Source of the DNA: Armatimonadota bacterium
GTDB lineage: Bacteria; Armatimonadota; JADLDR01
Assembly (NCBI GenBank): GCA_020846535.1
Contig: JADLDR010000178.1
Location: 1-39,809 of the forward strand
Length of the DNA: 39,809 nt
Direction: 5' to 3'
Shown piece after piece: positions 8,057 through 16,932 of this stretch. Made by a program: the position numbers and the translations under genes. Every line of letters starts with the position of its first letter. The stretch's first letter is position 1. The notes below the pieces were generated by a model. The model was not told where the DNA came from. It saw nothing but the letters and a program-made list of their open reading frames with translations, and did no database searches.

Positions 8057-10762
8057 ATGCGCCGATTCCCGATCCTGTTCATACTTCTCTTGATCATCCC
8101 TCCGGCTTCCGCCCGGAAGAGCGGCGGGGCCGTTTCCCCTGCCGGAGAACGCCTGGTCAAAATCGACCGCGCTCCGGGCGCGGTGAGCGTTCTCCCCACC
8201 GGGCGGCTGTTGACCCCTTACGGCAAACAGATCGTCGTGCCTCCCCATCCCTACGGACTCGCCCTCTCACCGGACGGCAGGACTCTGATCGCCTCCTCCA
8301 ACGGAACAGGCCCCTTTGCCCTCACCGTCATCACCGGGCTTGACACAGCGGAGCCAGCCGTGCATACCATCTCCGAAGCCGAGGACGCGGAATTGAAGAG
8401 TCTCTACCAGGGAATCGCCGTCTCCCCGGACAGCAGGACTCTCTACGCATCCGGCGGCAACGACCGCTCCCTGCATATCTTCGATCTCGCGACGCGCCGC
8501 CGCCAGGCGAAAATACTCCTGGACGGTGACGGCTATGAAGAAAGCCTGCCCGGACAGATGGCGCTTTCGCCCGATGGCCGCATCCTGCTCATTGTCGACC
8601 AGGCCAACTACCGGCTGGTCGTTTTCGATACGGCAAAGCGGAAAGTGGCCGCTTCCGTCAAAACCGGGCGCGCGCCCTTCGCGGTCGCCTTTTCCCCCGA
8701 TGGCCGGGCGGCCTATGTCGCCAATATCGGCCTGTTCGAGTACCGGCCTGTCGAGAAAGCGGAGGGCAAGGATGCGCGGGGGCTGCCTTTCCCGCCCTTC
8801 GGCTATCCCTCCCGCCAAGCCCGCGAGGGAACCGTCATCGATGGCCGCCGCGTTCCCGGCCTCGGCCCGGCGAACGTCCCGGAAGCCTACTCCGTCTGGG
8901 CCTTCGATGTCAGCAGCCCCTCGTCTCCACGCCTCTCCTTTCGCGTCAGCACCGGCGTTCCGGTCTCCTATACCGAAGAAGAGGAAGAGATCGAGGATAA
9001 AACGGTGGGCGGCAGCGCCCCCTGCGCCCTGGCCGTTTCGGACCGGTTTGTCTATGTTTCCAACGCCAATAACGATACCGTCCAGGCGATAGCTCGCAGC
9101 GCTGGCAGAATCGCCGGCTCCGTGCGGCTGTCCGGACTTCTCCCCCGCCCGCTCCGCCCCTTGCGCGGGATGACCCCATACGGCCTGGCGCTTTCGCCGG
9201 GCGGTGGAAGGCTCTATGCGGCCCTGGCTGGTTTCAATGCGGTGGCGATTATCGATACGGCCCGCCTGCGGCCTCTGGGGATGATCCCGGCAGGATGGTA
9301 CGCCGCGCAGGTGGCCCTCTCCCCAGACGGCGGGAGGCTCTATGTGGCGAACGCCAAAGGCTTCGGCTCCGGCCCCAACGCCGGCAAGGATTTTGCGCGC
9401 GGCCCGGAAGGAACAAGCATCGGTCGCCTGATGAAAGGCTCCGTTTCCATCATGCAGACGCCTCAGGATAAGGATTTGGCGGCCCTAACCCGCCGCGTCC
9501 TTGCCAACAACGGTGCCCTGGCCGCCCCGCCGAAGCCCCAGGGGCTGCCGCCCATCCGCCATATCCTCTTCATCACCAAAGAAAACCGCACTTTCGATGA
9601 GGTCTTCGGGGCGCTTCCGGGCGTGCGCGGGGACGCATCCCTGTCCCGCTACGGCGTTCCGCAAAAAGTGGAAGGGGTCGAGGGCGGGGAAGCGGTGATC
9701 GCCATGCCCAACCACATCGCCCTGGCCCGCCGGTTCGCCATCTCCGATAACTTTTACGTGGACTCCGACCATTCCGCGGACGGCCACCGCTGGCTTGCCG
9801 GGGTCCCACCGAACCACTGGGCCGAAAGCGTGGTCAGCGCCGCTTACGGCGGACAGATGTCCGACAATCCCGGCTCCACCGCCCCGGGCCGCCGCATTCT
9901 CTTCGGGTCCAATTCCTCGGTGATGCCGGAAGACTACCTGGAGGCAGGCACGCTCTGGCATCACCTCGCCCGCCACAGCATCTCGTTCCGCAACTGGGGC
10001 GAAGGCTTCGAATTCGCAGGCATCGATGAAGGCCCGGGCCTGAAACCGACCGGATCGCGCCTGCCCCTCAATATCCCCATGCCTCAGCCCTTATTCAAGA
10101 ACACTTCCCGAAACTACCCGGGCTTCAATATGAATATCCCCGACCAATACCGGGCCGATGTCTTCCTCAGGGAGTTCCGGGAGCGGTACGAATCCGGCCA
10201 GGAGCCGCTTCCCCGCTTCATGTATATCCACCTCCCGAACGACCACGGCGCAGGCCCCCGGCCTCAGGACGGCTATCCTGCCGTCGCTTCCTACATGGCC
10301 GACAACGACCTGGCCCTGGCCCGCATCGTGGAGCATCTCTCCGGGTCCCGGTTCTGGAAGGACTTCGCCATCTTCGTAACCGAAGACGATGCCCAGAGCG
10401 GGGTCGATTCCGTGGACGCCCACCGATCCCTTCTGATGGTCGCCTCGCCCTGGGTGAAGCCGGGCTATGCCTCCAGGCGGCATGCCGACATTTCCGCCAT
10501 CCAGCACGCTATCTACGACCTGCTGGGCCTGCCGAACCTGTCCCTCTACGACGCGCTGGCCTCCGACCTGTCCGACCTATGGACAGACCAGCCCGATCTT
10601 TCACCCTATGCAGCCCTCCCGGTCGATACCCGCCTTTTCGATCCCGCCCGGGCGAAAGACCCCCTGGACCCCGATTACCGCAGCGCCCGCCTTCGCCCTT
10701 CCGGCCCGGTAGACGACCCAGACGAGATAGAACGCCTCCGCCGCCTGGACGGCCTGGACTAA
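8057..10762 (+). CDS. Secreted YncE-type beta-propeller fused to an alkaline-phosphatase-superfamily phosphoesterase
   Basis: The 901-aa protein starts with a signal peptide (MRRFPILFILLLIIPPASA). Residues about 30-480 are YVTN/YncE-like propeller blades, seen as repeated motifs such as ALSPDGRTL, AVSPDSRTLY, ALSPDGRILL, AFSPDGRAAY and ALSPDGGRLYVANA. From about 500 a phosphoesterase domain begins with HILFITKENRTFDEVFG. It continues with the conserved asparagine and histidine motifs of the phospholipase C/acid phosphatase-like family and DDAQSGVDSVDAHR near 775. Propeller-phosphoesterase fusions of this order are a known but poorly characterised type. Substrate and partner are unknown. The start has TTGAGGAG at 8041-8048. 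No operon partner is evident. Confidence 0.85.
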   Translation: MRRFPILFILLLIIPPASARKSGGAVSPAGERLVKIDRAPGAVSVLPTGRLLTPYGKQIVVPPHPYGLALSPDGRTLIASSNGTGPFALTVITGLDTAEPAVHTISEAEDAELKSLYQGIAVSPDSRTLYASGGNDRSLHIFDLATRRRQAKILLDGDGYEESLPGQMALSPDGRILLIVDQANYRLVVFDTAKRKVAASVKTGRAPFAVAFSPDGRAAYVANIGLFEYRPVEKAEGKDARGLPFPPFGYPSRQAREGTVIDGRRVPGLGPANVPEAYSVWAFDVSSPSSPRLSFRVSTGVPVSYTEEEEEIEDKTVGGSAPCALAVSDRFVYVSNANNDTVQAIARSAGRIAGSVRLSGLLPRPLRPLRGMTPYGLALSPGGGRLYAALAGFNAVAIIDTARLRPLGMIPAGWYAAQVALSPDGGRLYVANAKGFGSGPNAGKDFARGPEGTSIGRLMKGSVSIMQTPQDKDLAALTRRVLANNGALAAPPKPQGLPPIRHILFITKENRTFDEVFGALPGVRGDASLSRYGVPQKVEGVEGGEAVIAMPNHIALARRFAISDNFYVDSDHSADGHRWLAGVPPNHWAESVVSAAYGGQMSDNPGSTAPGRRILFGSNSSVMPEDYLEAGTLWHHLARHSISFRNWGEGFEFAGIDEGPGLKPTGSRLPLNIPMPQPLFKNTSRNYPGFNMNIPDQYRADVFLREFRERYESGQEPLPRFMYIHLPNDHGAGPRPQDGYPAVASYMADNDLALARIVEHLSGSRFWKDFAIFVTEDDAQSGVDSVDAHRSLLMVASPWVKPGYASRRHADISAIQHAIYDLLGLPNLSLYDALASDLSDLWTDQPDLSPYAALPVDTRLFDPARAKDPLDPDYRSARLRPSGPVDDPDEIERLRRLDGLD

Positions 10763-10794
10763 GCAGGGGGATTGACTGAATGGTGATAGTCAAC

Positions 10795-10906
10795 ATCGAT
10801 GCAGTCTGCGAGGAGCGAAGCCTGAAGCAATTTCCAGGATTTCAATTCCCGGAGAACTCGGTTCTGCTGTGGGCCTGGAGATTTCCGCAAACCTTGATCT
10901 CCTCGC
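10795..10906. repeat. Inverted pair of a dispersed GCTTCGCTCCTCGC repeat (family B)
   Basis: 10795-10835 on the minus strand reads GGAAATTGCTTCAGGCTTCG and then CTCCTCGCAGACTGCATCGAT. It is nearly identical to 32034-32073. A second, diverged half on the plus strand (about 10878-10906, GGAGATT...CTCCTCGC) faces it. GCGAGGAG (10808-10815) and CTCCTCGC (10899-10906) are exact inverses, so the pair can form a long hairpin between the phosphoesterase and prepilin genes. Confidence 0.65.
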
Positions 10907-10951
10907 AAGGACAGACAGGCGAAAGCTCTGATAAAAAGAAAGGAAACGGTT

Positions 10952-11650
10952 TTGAAACCGAAAGGCTTTACCCTGATCGAACTGCTCGTCGTCATCGCGA
11001 TCATCGCGATTCTGGCGGGTATTCTCTTCCCGGTCTTCGCCCAAGCCCGCGAAAAGGCCCGGTCGGTGCGGTGCATCAACAATCTCTTCCAGGTCGGCAA
11101 GGCCATGCTGATGTACCTCCAGGACTATGACGGCAGGATGCCCGATCCCGCCTGGAGCGAATTGCAGTTTCTTCCCTCGCCCCCCTACCCGCCCTATCCC
11201 GGGCCGTCCGCGCTGAGGCCCTATACCCGCGTCGGCTGGCTGATGCCCCTCTGGGATCCCTATCTCAAAAACCGCGAGGTCTGGCGCTGCGCTTCCATCC
11301 CGCCTTTCGCCGGGGGGACAGTCTGGACGGATTATTTCTACGCCCCCTGGCGGCAGGGCGGAATGGAGATGCCCCAGGAAGGCATCTCCGGCTATATCTC
11401 CGACAAGTTCGCGGAACCCGACCCCAACAAGCCGCGCTGCGCCCGGGGCAAGATGCCCGAACAGATCAGCAGCGGCGATACCGCCCGCGAGGAGTTCATG
11501 TTCTGCCCCTTCTATGCCCGCAGGTGGGGCTATCGGGAAGCCTGGGCCGTCGGCGGCAGCCTTCCGCCCGATGAGGATTGGCGGCCTCACCACGGGCACC
11601 GCATCCAACTGCTTCTCGACGGCCACGTCAAGGCCCATCGCCCCAGTTGA
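10952..11650 (+). CDS. DUF1559-type prepilin-like secreted protein
   Basis: The 232-aa protein has a type IV prepilin (class III) signal: KPKG, cleavage, then [18 protein letters not shown], with glutamate at position +5 of the mature form. The helix runs into [12 protein letters not shown], a form common in Armatimonadota. The C-terminus carries the H-x9-DG-type ending ([17 protein letters not shown]) of this family. Such proteins are abundant, probably surface or pseudopilus-like, and of uncertain role. The start is TTG at 10952, supported by AGGA at 10941-10944 and by the exact placement of the signal; no ATG exists upstream in frame. A weak hairpin (GCGAA/TTCGC, 11661-11678) before TTTTT may terminate it. 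Confidence 0.87.
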   Translation: MKPKGFTLIELLVVIAIIAILAGILFPVFAQAREKARSVRCINNLFQVGKAMLMYLQDYDGRMPDPAWSELQFLPSPPYPPYPGPSALRPYTRVGWLMPLWDPYLKNREVWRCASIPPFAGGTVWTDYFYAPWRQGGMEMPQEGISGYISDKFAEPDPNKPRCARGKMPEQISSGDTAREEFMFCPFYARRWGYREAWAVGGSLPPDEDWRPHHGHRIQLLLDGHVKAHRPS

Positions 11651-11696
11651 TATTCTTTGCGCGAAATCCCGAATTCGCACCATTTTTCCCTATATC

Positions 11697-11730
11697 TTGT
11701 GTCCCTTTTCACAAGAATTTATGATATAAT
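11697..11730 (+). promoter_or_regulatory. rex promoter with Rex operator
   Basis: TTGTGTCCCTTTTCACAA (11697-11714) differs from the Rex consensus TTGTGAANNNNTTCACAA at two positions, and the right half is perfect. An extended -10 element TGATATAAT lies at 11722-11730. No good -35 is present at normal spacing, which an extended -10 can tolerate. Bound Rex would cover the upstream promoter face, so autorepression is the natural reading. Confidence 0.82.
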
Positions 11731-11750
11731 AGAGGGAAGGGGTGAGAACG

Positions 11751-12692
11751 ATGGAAAAGAGAACACTTTGCGGGATATATGAGGCAGGGGCTTGCCCCTT
11801 GCTGCCCTCCCCCACAGGCGAGGACTGTCTGGAGAAAAACAGCCGGAAACAGGCGGCAGGGGAGGAAACCTGCCCTGTATTCGAATGCTTGCAAAAGCAT
11901 GGCGTCGCCTCCTGTCTGGACTGCGAGGCGAGCCGCTGCCACCTGCTGGAAACGCTCGATCTGTACTACCCGATCCGCGCCCCCTACGACCGTCGCTACG
12001 GCAGGAGGCGCGAACTGGTGCGCCATCTCGATGAACGACTCCGCCGCCGCTGGCGGCAGCGCCACCAGCCGGTGAAGATCCCGGATAAAACCATTGTCCG
12101 GGTGCGCTGGTATCTGGACCTGCTGGAGGCGCTGCTGGAGGAAGGCGTCCGTACCGTTTCCTCCTGGGAGATCGGTCAGGTGGTCGGGGTCGATCCCTGG
12201 CTGGTGAGGAAGGACCTGTCGCACTTCGGGGAGTTCGGCAGGCCCAATATGGGCTATGATGTCGCCTTTCTGAAGAAGCAGATCGTCGAGATTTTCAACC
12301 TGGTGCTGACCAAGCGGCTGGCCTGGGTCGGCAAGGAACGCCTGAAAGACCCGGACACAGCCGGGCTGCTGGCTGCCAACGGCTGGGAGATCGCCGCCCT
12401 CTTCGACACCGAGGCTTCCGGCCCCGGCGATGAATTCGAGGCGCATCCCCTCCTGAAGATGCCCCTGATCTTGCCTGCCCTCGATGTGGATGCGGTCGCT
12501 GTGGCGGTGGAAGGCCCCCAGGCCCAGAAAGCCGTCGATATGGCCGTCTCCGCCGGTGTGAAGGCCGTACTCAACCTGACCGACACCCATGTGGCTGCCC
12601 CGCCCGATGTGGTGCTGCGCGAGCCGTCCGTCGCTGCCGCCCTTTTCGCCCTTTCTTACTATGTGGCCCACACGGACGGGTCTGAGTCATAG
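11751..12692 (+). CDS. rex: Rex-family repressor with N-terminal cysteine-rich (DUF3795-like) extension
   Basis: Rex proteins repress genes until NADH binds. Here the winged helix is intact at about 108-185: SSWEIGQVVGVDPWLVRKDL, HFGEFGRPNMGYD. The 313-aa protein is about 100 residues longer than usual. Residues 1-66 hold eight cysteines (C7, C15, C26, C41, C46, C55, C58, C63). The spacing CPVFECLQKHGVASCLDC resembles DUF3795 proteins and could bind a metal or Fe-S cluster. The C-terminal Rossmann domain (186-313) lacks the usual GxGxxG: the strand LAWVG is followed by KERLKDP. The later motifs are also changed (AVEGP, NLTDT), while the FD that normally contacts ribose remains (218-219). NAD(H) binding is therefore doubtful. 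ATG 11751 follows AAGGGGTG; GTG 11742 is an alternative. A Rex operator lies in its promoter and hemB follows. Confidence 0.85.
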   Translation: MEKRTLCGIYEAGACPLLPSPTGEDCLEKNSRKQAAGEETCPVFECLQKHGVASCLDCEASRCHLLETLDLYYPIRAPYDRRYGRRRELVRHLDERLRRRWRQRHQPVKIPDKTIVRVRWYLDLLEALLEEGVRTVSSWEIGQVVGVDPWLVRKDLSHFGEFGRPNMGYDVAFLKKQIVEIFNLVLTKRLAWVGKERLKDPDTAGLLAANGWEIAALFDTEASGPGDEFEAHPLLKMPLILPALDVDAVAVAVEGPQAQKAVDMAVSAGVKAVLNLTDTHVAAPPDVVLREPSVAAALFALSYYVAHTDGSES

Positions 12693-12737
12693 CCGGGAAA
12701 AACCAGCTTTTCGCCCTTTCTTACTATGTGGCCCACA
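12642..12737 (+). repeat. 31-bp direct repeat from duplication of the rex 3' end
   Basis: 12642-12672 and 12707-12737 are identical (CTTTTCGCCCTTTCTTACTA then TGTGGCCCACA), 65 bp apart. The first copy encodes the rex tail LFALSYYVAH before TDGSES-stop. The second, outside the gene, encodes the same residues followed by NPPAEAEP-stop (TAG near 12761). A 65-bp tandem duplication, not a multiple of three, therefore appears to have replaced the original C-terminus. Confidence 0.85.
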
Positions 12738-12782
12738 ACCCGCCCGCAGAGGCGGAACCCTAGCCCTTTCCGCAATTCCTCG

Positions 12783-12809
12783 GGGGCAGCCAAACGGCTG
12801 CCTCTTTTT
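12783..12809 (+). terminator. Intrinsic terminator after rex
   Basis: The stem GGCAGCC (12785-12791) / GGCTGCC (12796-12802), extended by a G-T and a G-C pair, has an AAAC loop and is followed by TCTTTTT. It separates rex from hemB, although leaky readthrough is possible. Confidence 0.8.
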
Positions 12810-12889
12810 CGTTTTCCTGGAAAAGGAAGGCTGCCCTCTCCTGTCGAACTGTTGGGGAAACCCAGGCAAGAAAACGGCAGGAGGTGTTC

Positions 12890-13885
12890 ATGTCCGAGAT
12901 GCTTTACCGTCCCCGCAGGCTTCGCCGAAGTGATGCTCTCCGCCGGCTGGTGGCCGAGACCACGCTGACGGTTCACGACCTCATCTATCCTCTATTCGTC
13001 ACTCACGGCCAGAGCGTTCAGGAGGAGATCGCGTCCATGCCCGGCAACTTCCGGTGGTCCATCGATCTGCTGACCGGAGAGATCGAGCGGATCGCCGCTC
13101 TGGGGATCCCCGGCGTCCTCCTCTTCGGCCTGCCTGTCTCCAAAGATATGGAAGGCTCCGAAGCCTATGCGGAGGACGGTATCGTCCAGCAGGCGGTTCG
13201 CGCCATCAAAAAAACGGCTCCCGGCCTGCTGGCCGTCACCGATGTCTGCCTCTGCGAGTATACCTCTCACGGCCACTGCGGGCGGACCGACAGCAACGGC
13301 CAGGTCTTGAACGACCCGACCCTGGAACTGCTGTCCAGAACAGCCCTCTCGCACGCCCAGGCCGGAGCCGATATCGTGGCCCCATCGGACATGATGGACG
13401 GCAGAGTGAGGGCTATCCGGCAAGACCTCGATGCGGAAGGCTTCAGCCACATCGCCGTGATGGCCTATTCCGCCAAATACGCCTCCGGCTTTTACGGTCC
13501 CTTCCGGGAGGCTGCCGACAGCGCCCCCCAGTTCGGTGACCGGAAAAGCTACCAGATGGATCCTCCCAACCGCCGTGAGGCGCTGCGCGAGGTGAAACTC
13601 GATATCGCGGAAGGAGCCGATATGGTGATGATCAAGCCCGCCCTGGCGTACCTGGATATCATCCGCGAAGCGCGCGCGATAACTGACCTGCCCCTGGTGG
13701 CCTACAATGTCTCCGGAGAGTTCTCGATGGTCAAAGCCGCCGCCATGAACGGCTGGATCGATGAGAAACGAGTCGCTACCGAAATCCTGCTGGGCATCAA
13801 GCGGGCCGGAGCCGATATCATCCTGACCTATCACGCCAAAGAAATGGCCCGCTGGCTGATCGAAAACGGCGGACATCTGCCGTAA
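12890..13885 (+). CDS. hemB: Porphobilinogen synthase (delta-aminolevulinate dehydratase), zinc type
   Basis: The enzyme joins two 5-aminolevulinates to porphobilinogen in haem/tetrapyrrole synthesis. The 331-aa cytosolic protein shows the three zinc cysteines C120, C122 and C130 in [14 protein letters not shown]. The two active-site lysines are K196 ([17 protein letters not shown]) and K249 ([12 protein letters not shown]). [10 protein letters not shown] and [11 protein letters not shown] are further hallmarks. A GTG at 12884 is in frame, but ATG 12890 is correctly placed after AGGAGG (12879-12884). It sits directly downstream of rex, echoing the rex-hem linkage known in actinobacteria, but a terminator intervenes. 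No other hem genes are in the window. Confidence 0.95.
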   Translation: MSEMLYRPRRLRRSDALRRLVAETTLTVHDLIYPLFVTHGQSVQEEIASMPGNFRWSIDLLTGEIERIAALGIPGVLLFGLPVSKDMEGSEAYAEDGIVQQAVRAIKKTAPGLLAVTDVCLCEYTSHGHCGRTDSNGQVLNDPTLELLSRTALSHAQAGADIVAPSDMMDGRVRAIRQDLDAEGFSHIAVMAYSAKYASGFYGPFREAADSAPQFGDRKSYQMDPPNRREALREVKLDIAEGADMVMIKPALAYLDIIREARAITDLPLVAYNVSGEFSMVKAAAMNGWIDEKRVATEILLGIKRAGADIILTYHAKEMARWLIENGGHLP

Positions 13886-13929
13886 TGCGCCCCTGCCCCA
13901 CTTCACCTCAAATTCAAGGAGAGATTTTC

Positions 13930-16857
13930 ATGAGCGCTCGTGTCTGGGAAGAGACGATTACCATGCCGACCTACCCGGTCGGTAAAGCCAGTCCTTTCCC
14001 GCCGTTCGACCGGAGCATCTACCCCTATCCGATGCTGGACGACATCGGCTACGATAAGGTGGATAAAAACTACCGCGCCGTCATGCTGGAGAACGACTAC
14101 CTGAAGGTGACCGTTCTGCCCGAAATCGGCGGCAAAATCTGGGGCGTCTGGGACAAGATCGCCCGACGCGATATGTTCTATTCCCCGAAAGTGGTCAAGC
14201 CCGGCCTGGTTTCCCTGCGCGGAGCCTGGACTGCCGGGGGCATCGAGTTCAATTTCCCCATCGGCCACCATGTCTACTGCATGTCCCCGATGCACTACCT
14301 GCCCGTCCAGGAACCGGGCGGCAGGGCGACCGTCTGGGTCTATCAATACGAATACCTCTCCGGAATGCACTGGGCGGTGGCGATTTCTCTCTCCCCGGGC
14401 GTGAACCGCGTCGAAACCACCATCAGGCTCCACAACGCCAGCGATATGCCCCAGCGATATTACGTCTGGTCGAACTCCGCCGTGCCCGTCTCCCATGACT
14501 TCGAGTTCATCTGCACGGCCCCTTCCACCTCCGACGGACGCAGTTTCCCCATCGATAACGGCCTTCAGGTCAGCCTCTACCGGAACCTGGATCACGCGCT
14601 CGACCTCTTCGCCCGCAACCCTCAGGACGACTACTTCGGCTACTACGACGCCAGGGAAGGCTATGGCGTCCTGAATGTCGCCAACCGCTTCGAGGCCGTG
14701 GGGCAGAAGCTCTTCACCTGGGGAACCGGCGAGGACGGCCTCATCTGGGCTCACCTCCTCTCCGACAGCGATCTCAACTACTGCGAGGTGCAGCGCGGGC
14801 GTTTCGAGGACCAGGGAACCTGGCGGATGATCATGCCCCAGGCGGTGGAGCAGTGGAGCGAGGTCTGGTTCCCGGTACACGGCGTCGGCAAGCCCGTCAA
14901 GGCCACCCGCGACGGTGTGATCGGCATCGAATCCCGGGACGGACAGACCCGAGCGGGTGTCCAGGTCGTCACCGACCAGAAGGACGCCGCTATCTCTGTG
15001 GAGGCAGGCGGCGTGAATCAGTGGAAACATCGGGGAACCCTGACCCCGGTGGAGGCTGTCACCCATACGGTCGATGCCGCCGACAGCCTCCTGACGATCT
15101 CGGTAACAGGCCCTGCTTTCGAGAAGCCAATCGAATACAGCAGCGAGCCGAAGGAGATCGTGCCGCCCGTCGCCGTGGACAGCGATAAGGAGCCGGAGAC
15201 AGCGGAAGAATACGCCCGGGCCGCCGTCAGGGCATGGCAGAGGCGCAACGACGCCCAGGCCGACGAACTCTGGGCGCGGGCGCTGGAGCAGGACCCCGGC
15301 TTCGTCCCCGCTCTGCTGGCGCAGGCTCGCCGGAACCGCTGGAGAGGCCAGGACGAAAAGGCCGAAGACCTGGTCCGCCAGGCCCTTGCCCGCGACCCCG
15401 AAAACCCCGAAGCCCTCTACTACGAAGGCTCCTTGGAAGGGTTGTTCAAAGCCTTCCGACACCCGGCCTGGAAAGCGGCGGCGGCTCTAGAGATCGCCCT
15501 TCGCTACCCGAAATATGCCTACACGGTGGAGGTGGCGCTCAAAGCGAATGCCACGAATCCCTTCCTCTATGCCCGCCAGATCAAGATCCTTCGCGACGAA
15601 GGCCGCGCCGAAGAAGCCGACGCCTGCCTGAGCCGCTTCCTGGAATACGCACCTTACGACCTGATCGCCCTGGCCCAGAAAGCCTTCCACCAGAGCGAAA
15701 CGACGGGCAGCCTCCCCGCTGACCTCGAAGCTCGCCTGAAAGACAGCCCGGAGAGCGCTATGGGGCTGATCCCATTCGTGGACGCTTCCCGGGCCAGGCT
15801 GCTGGCCGAATGGGCCTGCCTGAACGGCGTCGGCGTGCGAGCGCCCTACATTTTCGAATACTGGTATCCGGGCGAAAAGCTAACCTCTGCCCCTGCAAAA
15901 GGGCCGAACACCGTGCTGCCTGCCGATTCCGTGTTCCCACACCGGCAGGAGGAGATCGCCGTTTACCGGCATTACCCGGAGGATGCGGCAGTCCAATACC
16001 TGACGGGCCTGTGGCTCTATGGCAAGGGACTCAAAGAAGAAGGCGTTGCCGCCTGGGAGAAAGCCGAAGCGCTGGGCCTCCAGGACGGTACGCTCTTTCG
16101 CTGCCTGGGGTGGGCCTGCTGGAAAGACCGGGGCGACCGGGAAAAAGCTGTCGCCATGTACGAGAAATCGCTGGCCCTGATGCCGGAGAACTACCGGCTC
16201 TATGCGGATCGGAACGCCATCTGGGGCGAGATGGGCAAGCCCGCCTCCGAGCGCCTGGCCGCCCTGGAAAGCGCCCCGACATCCGTCCGCGACCGCTGGC
16301 AGATGGCCGCCCTCCGCGCCGAACTGTGCGTGGCGGTCAAAAACTACGATAAGGCCATAGAGCTTCTGGGCAGCCATACCTTCCTGCCCTGGGAGGGCGC
16401 TCGCGGGATGCGCGGCACCTACCTGAACGCCCACCTGGGCCGCGCCCGGAAGCATTTCCTCGCCGGCGACTTCGTAGGGACTCTGGAGGACTTCAAGGCC
16501 GCCCTCCAGTATCCCATGAACCTCGGCGTCGGGCGCATGAACCCTCCCTTCCGCTACGAGTCCGAGGAACATTTCTGGGCCGGAATGGGCTATATGGCGA
16601 CCGGCCACGAGACCGAGGCGATGGCCCTCTGGCAAGAAGCTCTCTCCCAGCTCGCCCGACACGGCTCCCGCAAACCGGTGCCCGATAGCCCCCAGGCTGC
16701 CCTGGAAGCCCTCACAGAAACCGCCCGACCGGACGAGCGCGCGCATGCCTCCCGCGAAAGATTCCGCGAGGGCTTCGCCGCCGTCGCCGCAGGCAACGCC
16801 TCCCGCGCTTACTCTATCTTCTCGGAAGCCGTCCGGGAAGATGTCTGGCCGTGGTAG
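13930..16857 (+). CDS. DUF5107 and tetratricopeptide-repeat protein
   Basis: The 975-aa protein has no signal peptide. The N-terminal part (about 1-400) matches DUF5107 in character: YRAVMLENDYLKVTVLPEIG, GGIEFNFPIGHHVY, and a beta-rich galactose-mutarotase-like sequence. From about 430 to 960 it is a helical TPR array (EYARAAVRAWQRRND, LWARALEQDPGFVPALLAQA, AVAMYEKSLALMPENY). Such proteins occur in carbohydrate-use loci of many bacteria, but I know of no assigned reaction. Binding or reshaping of sugars is an inference from the fold. ATG 13930 is supported by AAGGAGA (13916-13922); an ATG overlapping the hemB stop (13885) lacks a ribosome site. It follows hemB by 44 nt and may be cotranscribed with it. 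Confidence 0.8.
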   Translation: MSARVWEETITMPTYPVGKASPFPPFDRSIYPYPMLDDIGYDKVDKNYRAVMLENDYLKVTVLPEIGGKIWGVWDKIARRDMFYSPKVVKPGLVSLRGAWTAGGIEFNFPIGHHVYCMSPMHYLPVQEPGGRATVWVYQYEYLSGMHWAVAISLSPGVNRVETTIRLHNASDMPQRYYVWSNSAVPVSHDFEFICTAPSTSDGRSFPIDNGLQVSLYRNLDHALDLFARNPQDDYFGYYDAREGYGVLNVANRFEAVGQKLFTWGTGEDGLIWAHLLSDSDLNYCEVQRGRFEDQGTWRMIMPQAVEQWSEVWFPVHGVGKPVKATRDGVIGIESRDGQTRAGVQVVTDQKDAAISVEAGGVNQWKHRGTLTPVEAVTHTVDAADSLLTISVTGPAFEKPIEYSSEPKEIVPPVAVDSDKEPETAEEYARAAVRAWQRRNDAQADELWARALEQDPGFVPALLAQARRNRWRGQDEKAEDLVRQALARDPENPEALYYEGSLEGLFKAFRHPAWKAAAALEIALRYPKYAYTVEVALKANATNPFLYARQIKILRDEGRAEEADACLSRFLEYAPYDLIALAQKAFHQSETTGSLPADLEARLKDSPESAMGLIPFVDASRARLLAEWACLNGVGVRAPYIFEYWYPGEKLTSAPAKGPNTVLPADSVFPHRQEEIAVYRHYPEDAAVQYLTGLWLYGKGLKEEGVAAWEKAEALGLQDGTLFRCLGWACWKDRGDREKAVAMYEKSLALMPENYRLYADRNAIWGEMGKPASERLAALESAPTSVRDRWQMAALRAELCVAVKNYDKAIELLGSHTFLPWEGARGMRGTYLNAHLGRARKHFLAGDFVGTLEDFKAALQYPMNLGVGRMNPPFRYESEEHFWAGMGYMATGHETEAMALWQEALSQLARHGSRKPVPDSPQAALEALTETARPDERAHASRERFREGFAAVAAGNASRAYSIFSEAVREDVWPW

Positions 16858-16883
16858 GATAAGACGGTCATCTGGCATTTCGT

Positions 16884-16909
16884 AGGGGGCGACCCAGTGG
16901 GTCGCCCCT
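16884..16909 (+). repeat. Family A palindrome, best copy
   Basis: GGGGCGACCC (16886-16895) and GGGTCGCCCC (16899-16908) are perfect 10-bp arms with an AGT loop, flanked by CGTA on the left. It lies between two genes, 24 nt before the next start, and has no T-run, so it is not a classical terminator. Confidence 0.8.
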
Positions 16910-16932
16910 GCACGTTCTATAAAGAGGTTTTT

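Noticed and set aside
7647..8199. Small ORFs in the 7541-8056 gap
   Set aside because: They are arginine/proline-rich, lack ribosome sites, and partly overlap the phosphoesterase gene or the repeats.
16884..16909. Intrinsic terminator after the DUF5107 gene
   Set aside because: The palindrome is perfect but has no T-run, and similar palindromes occur in unrelated intergenic places.
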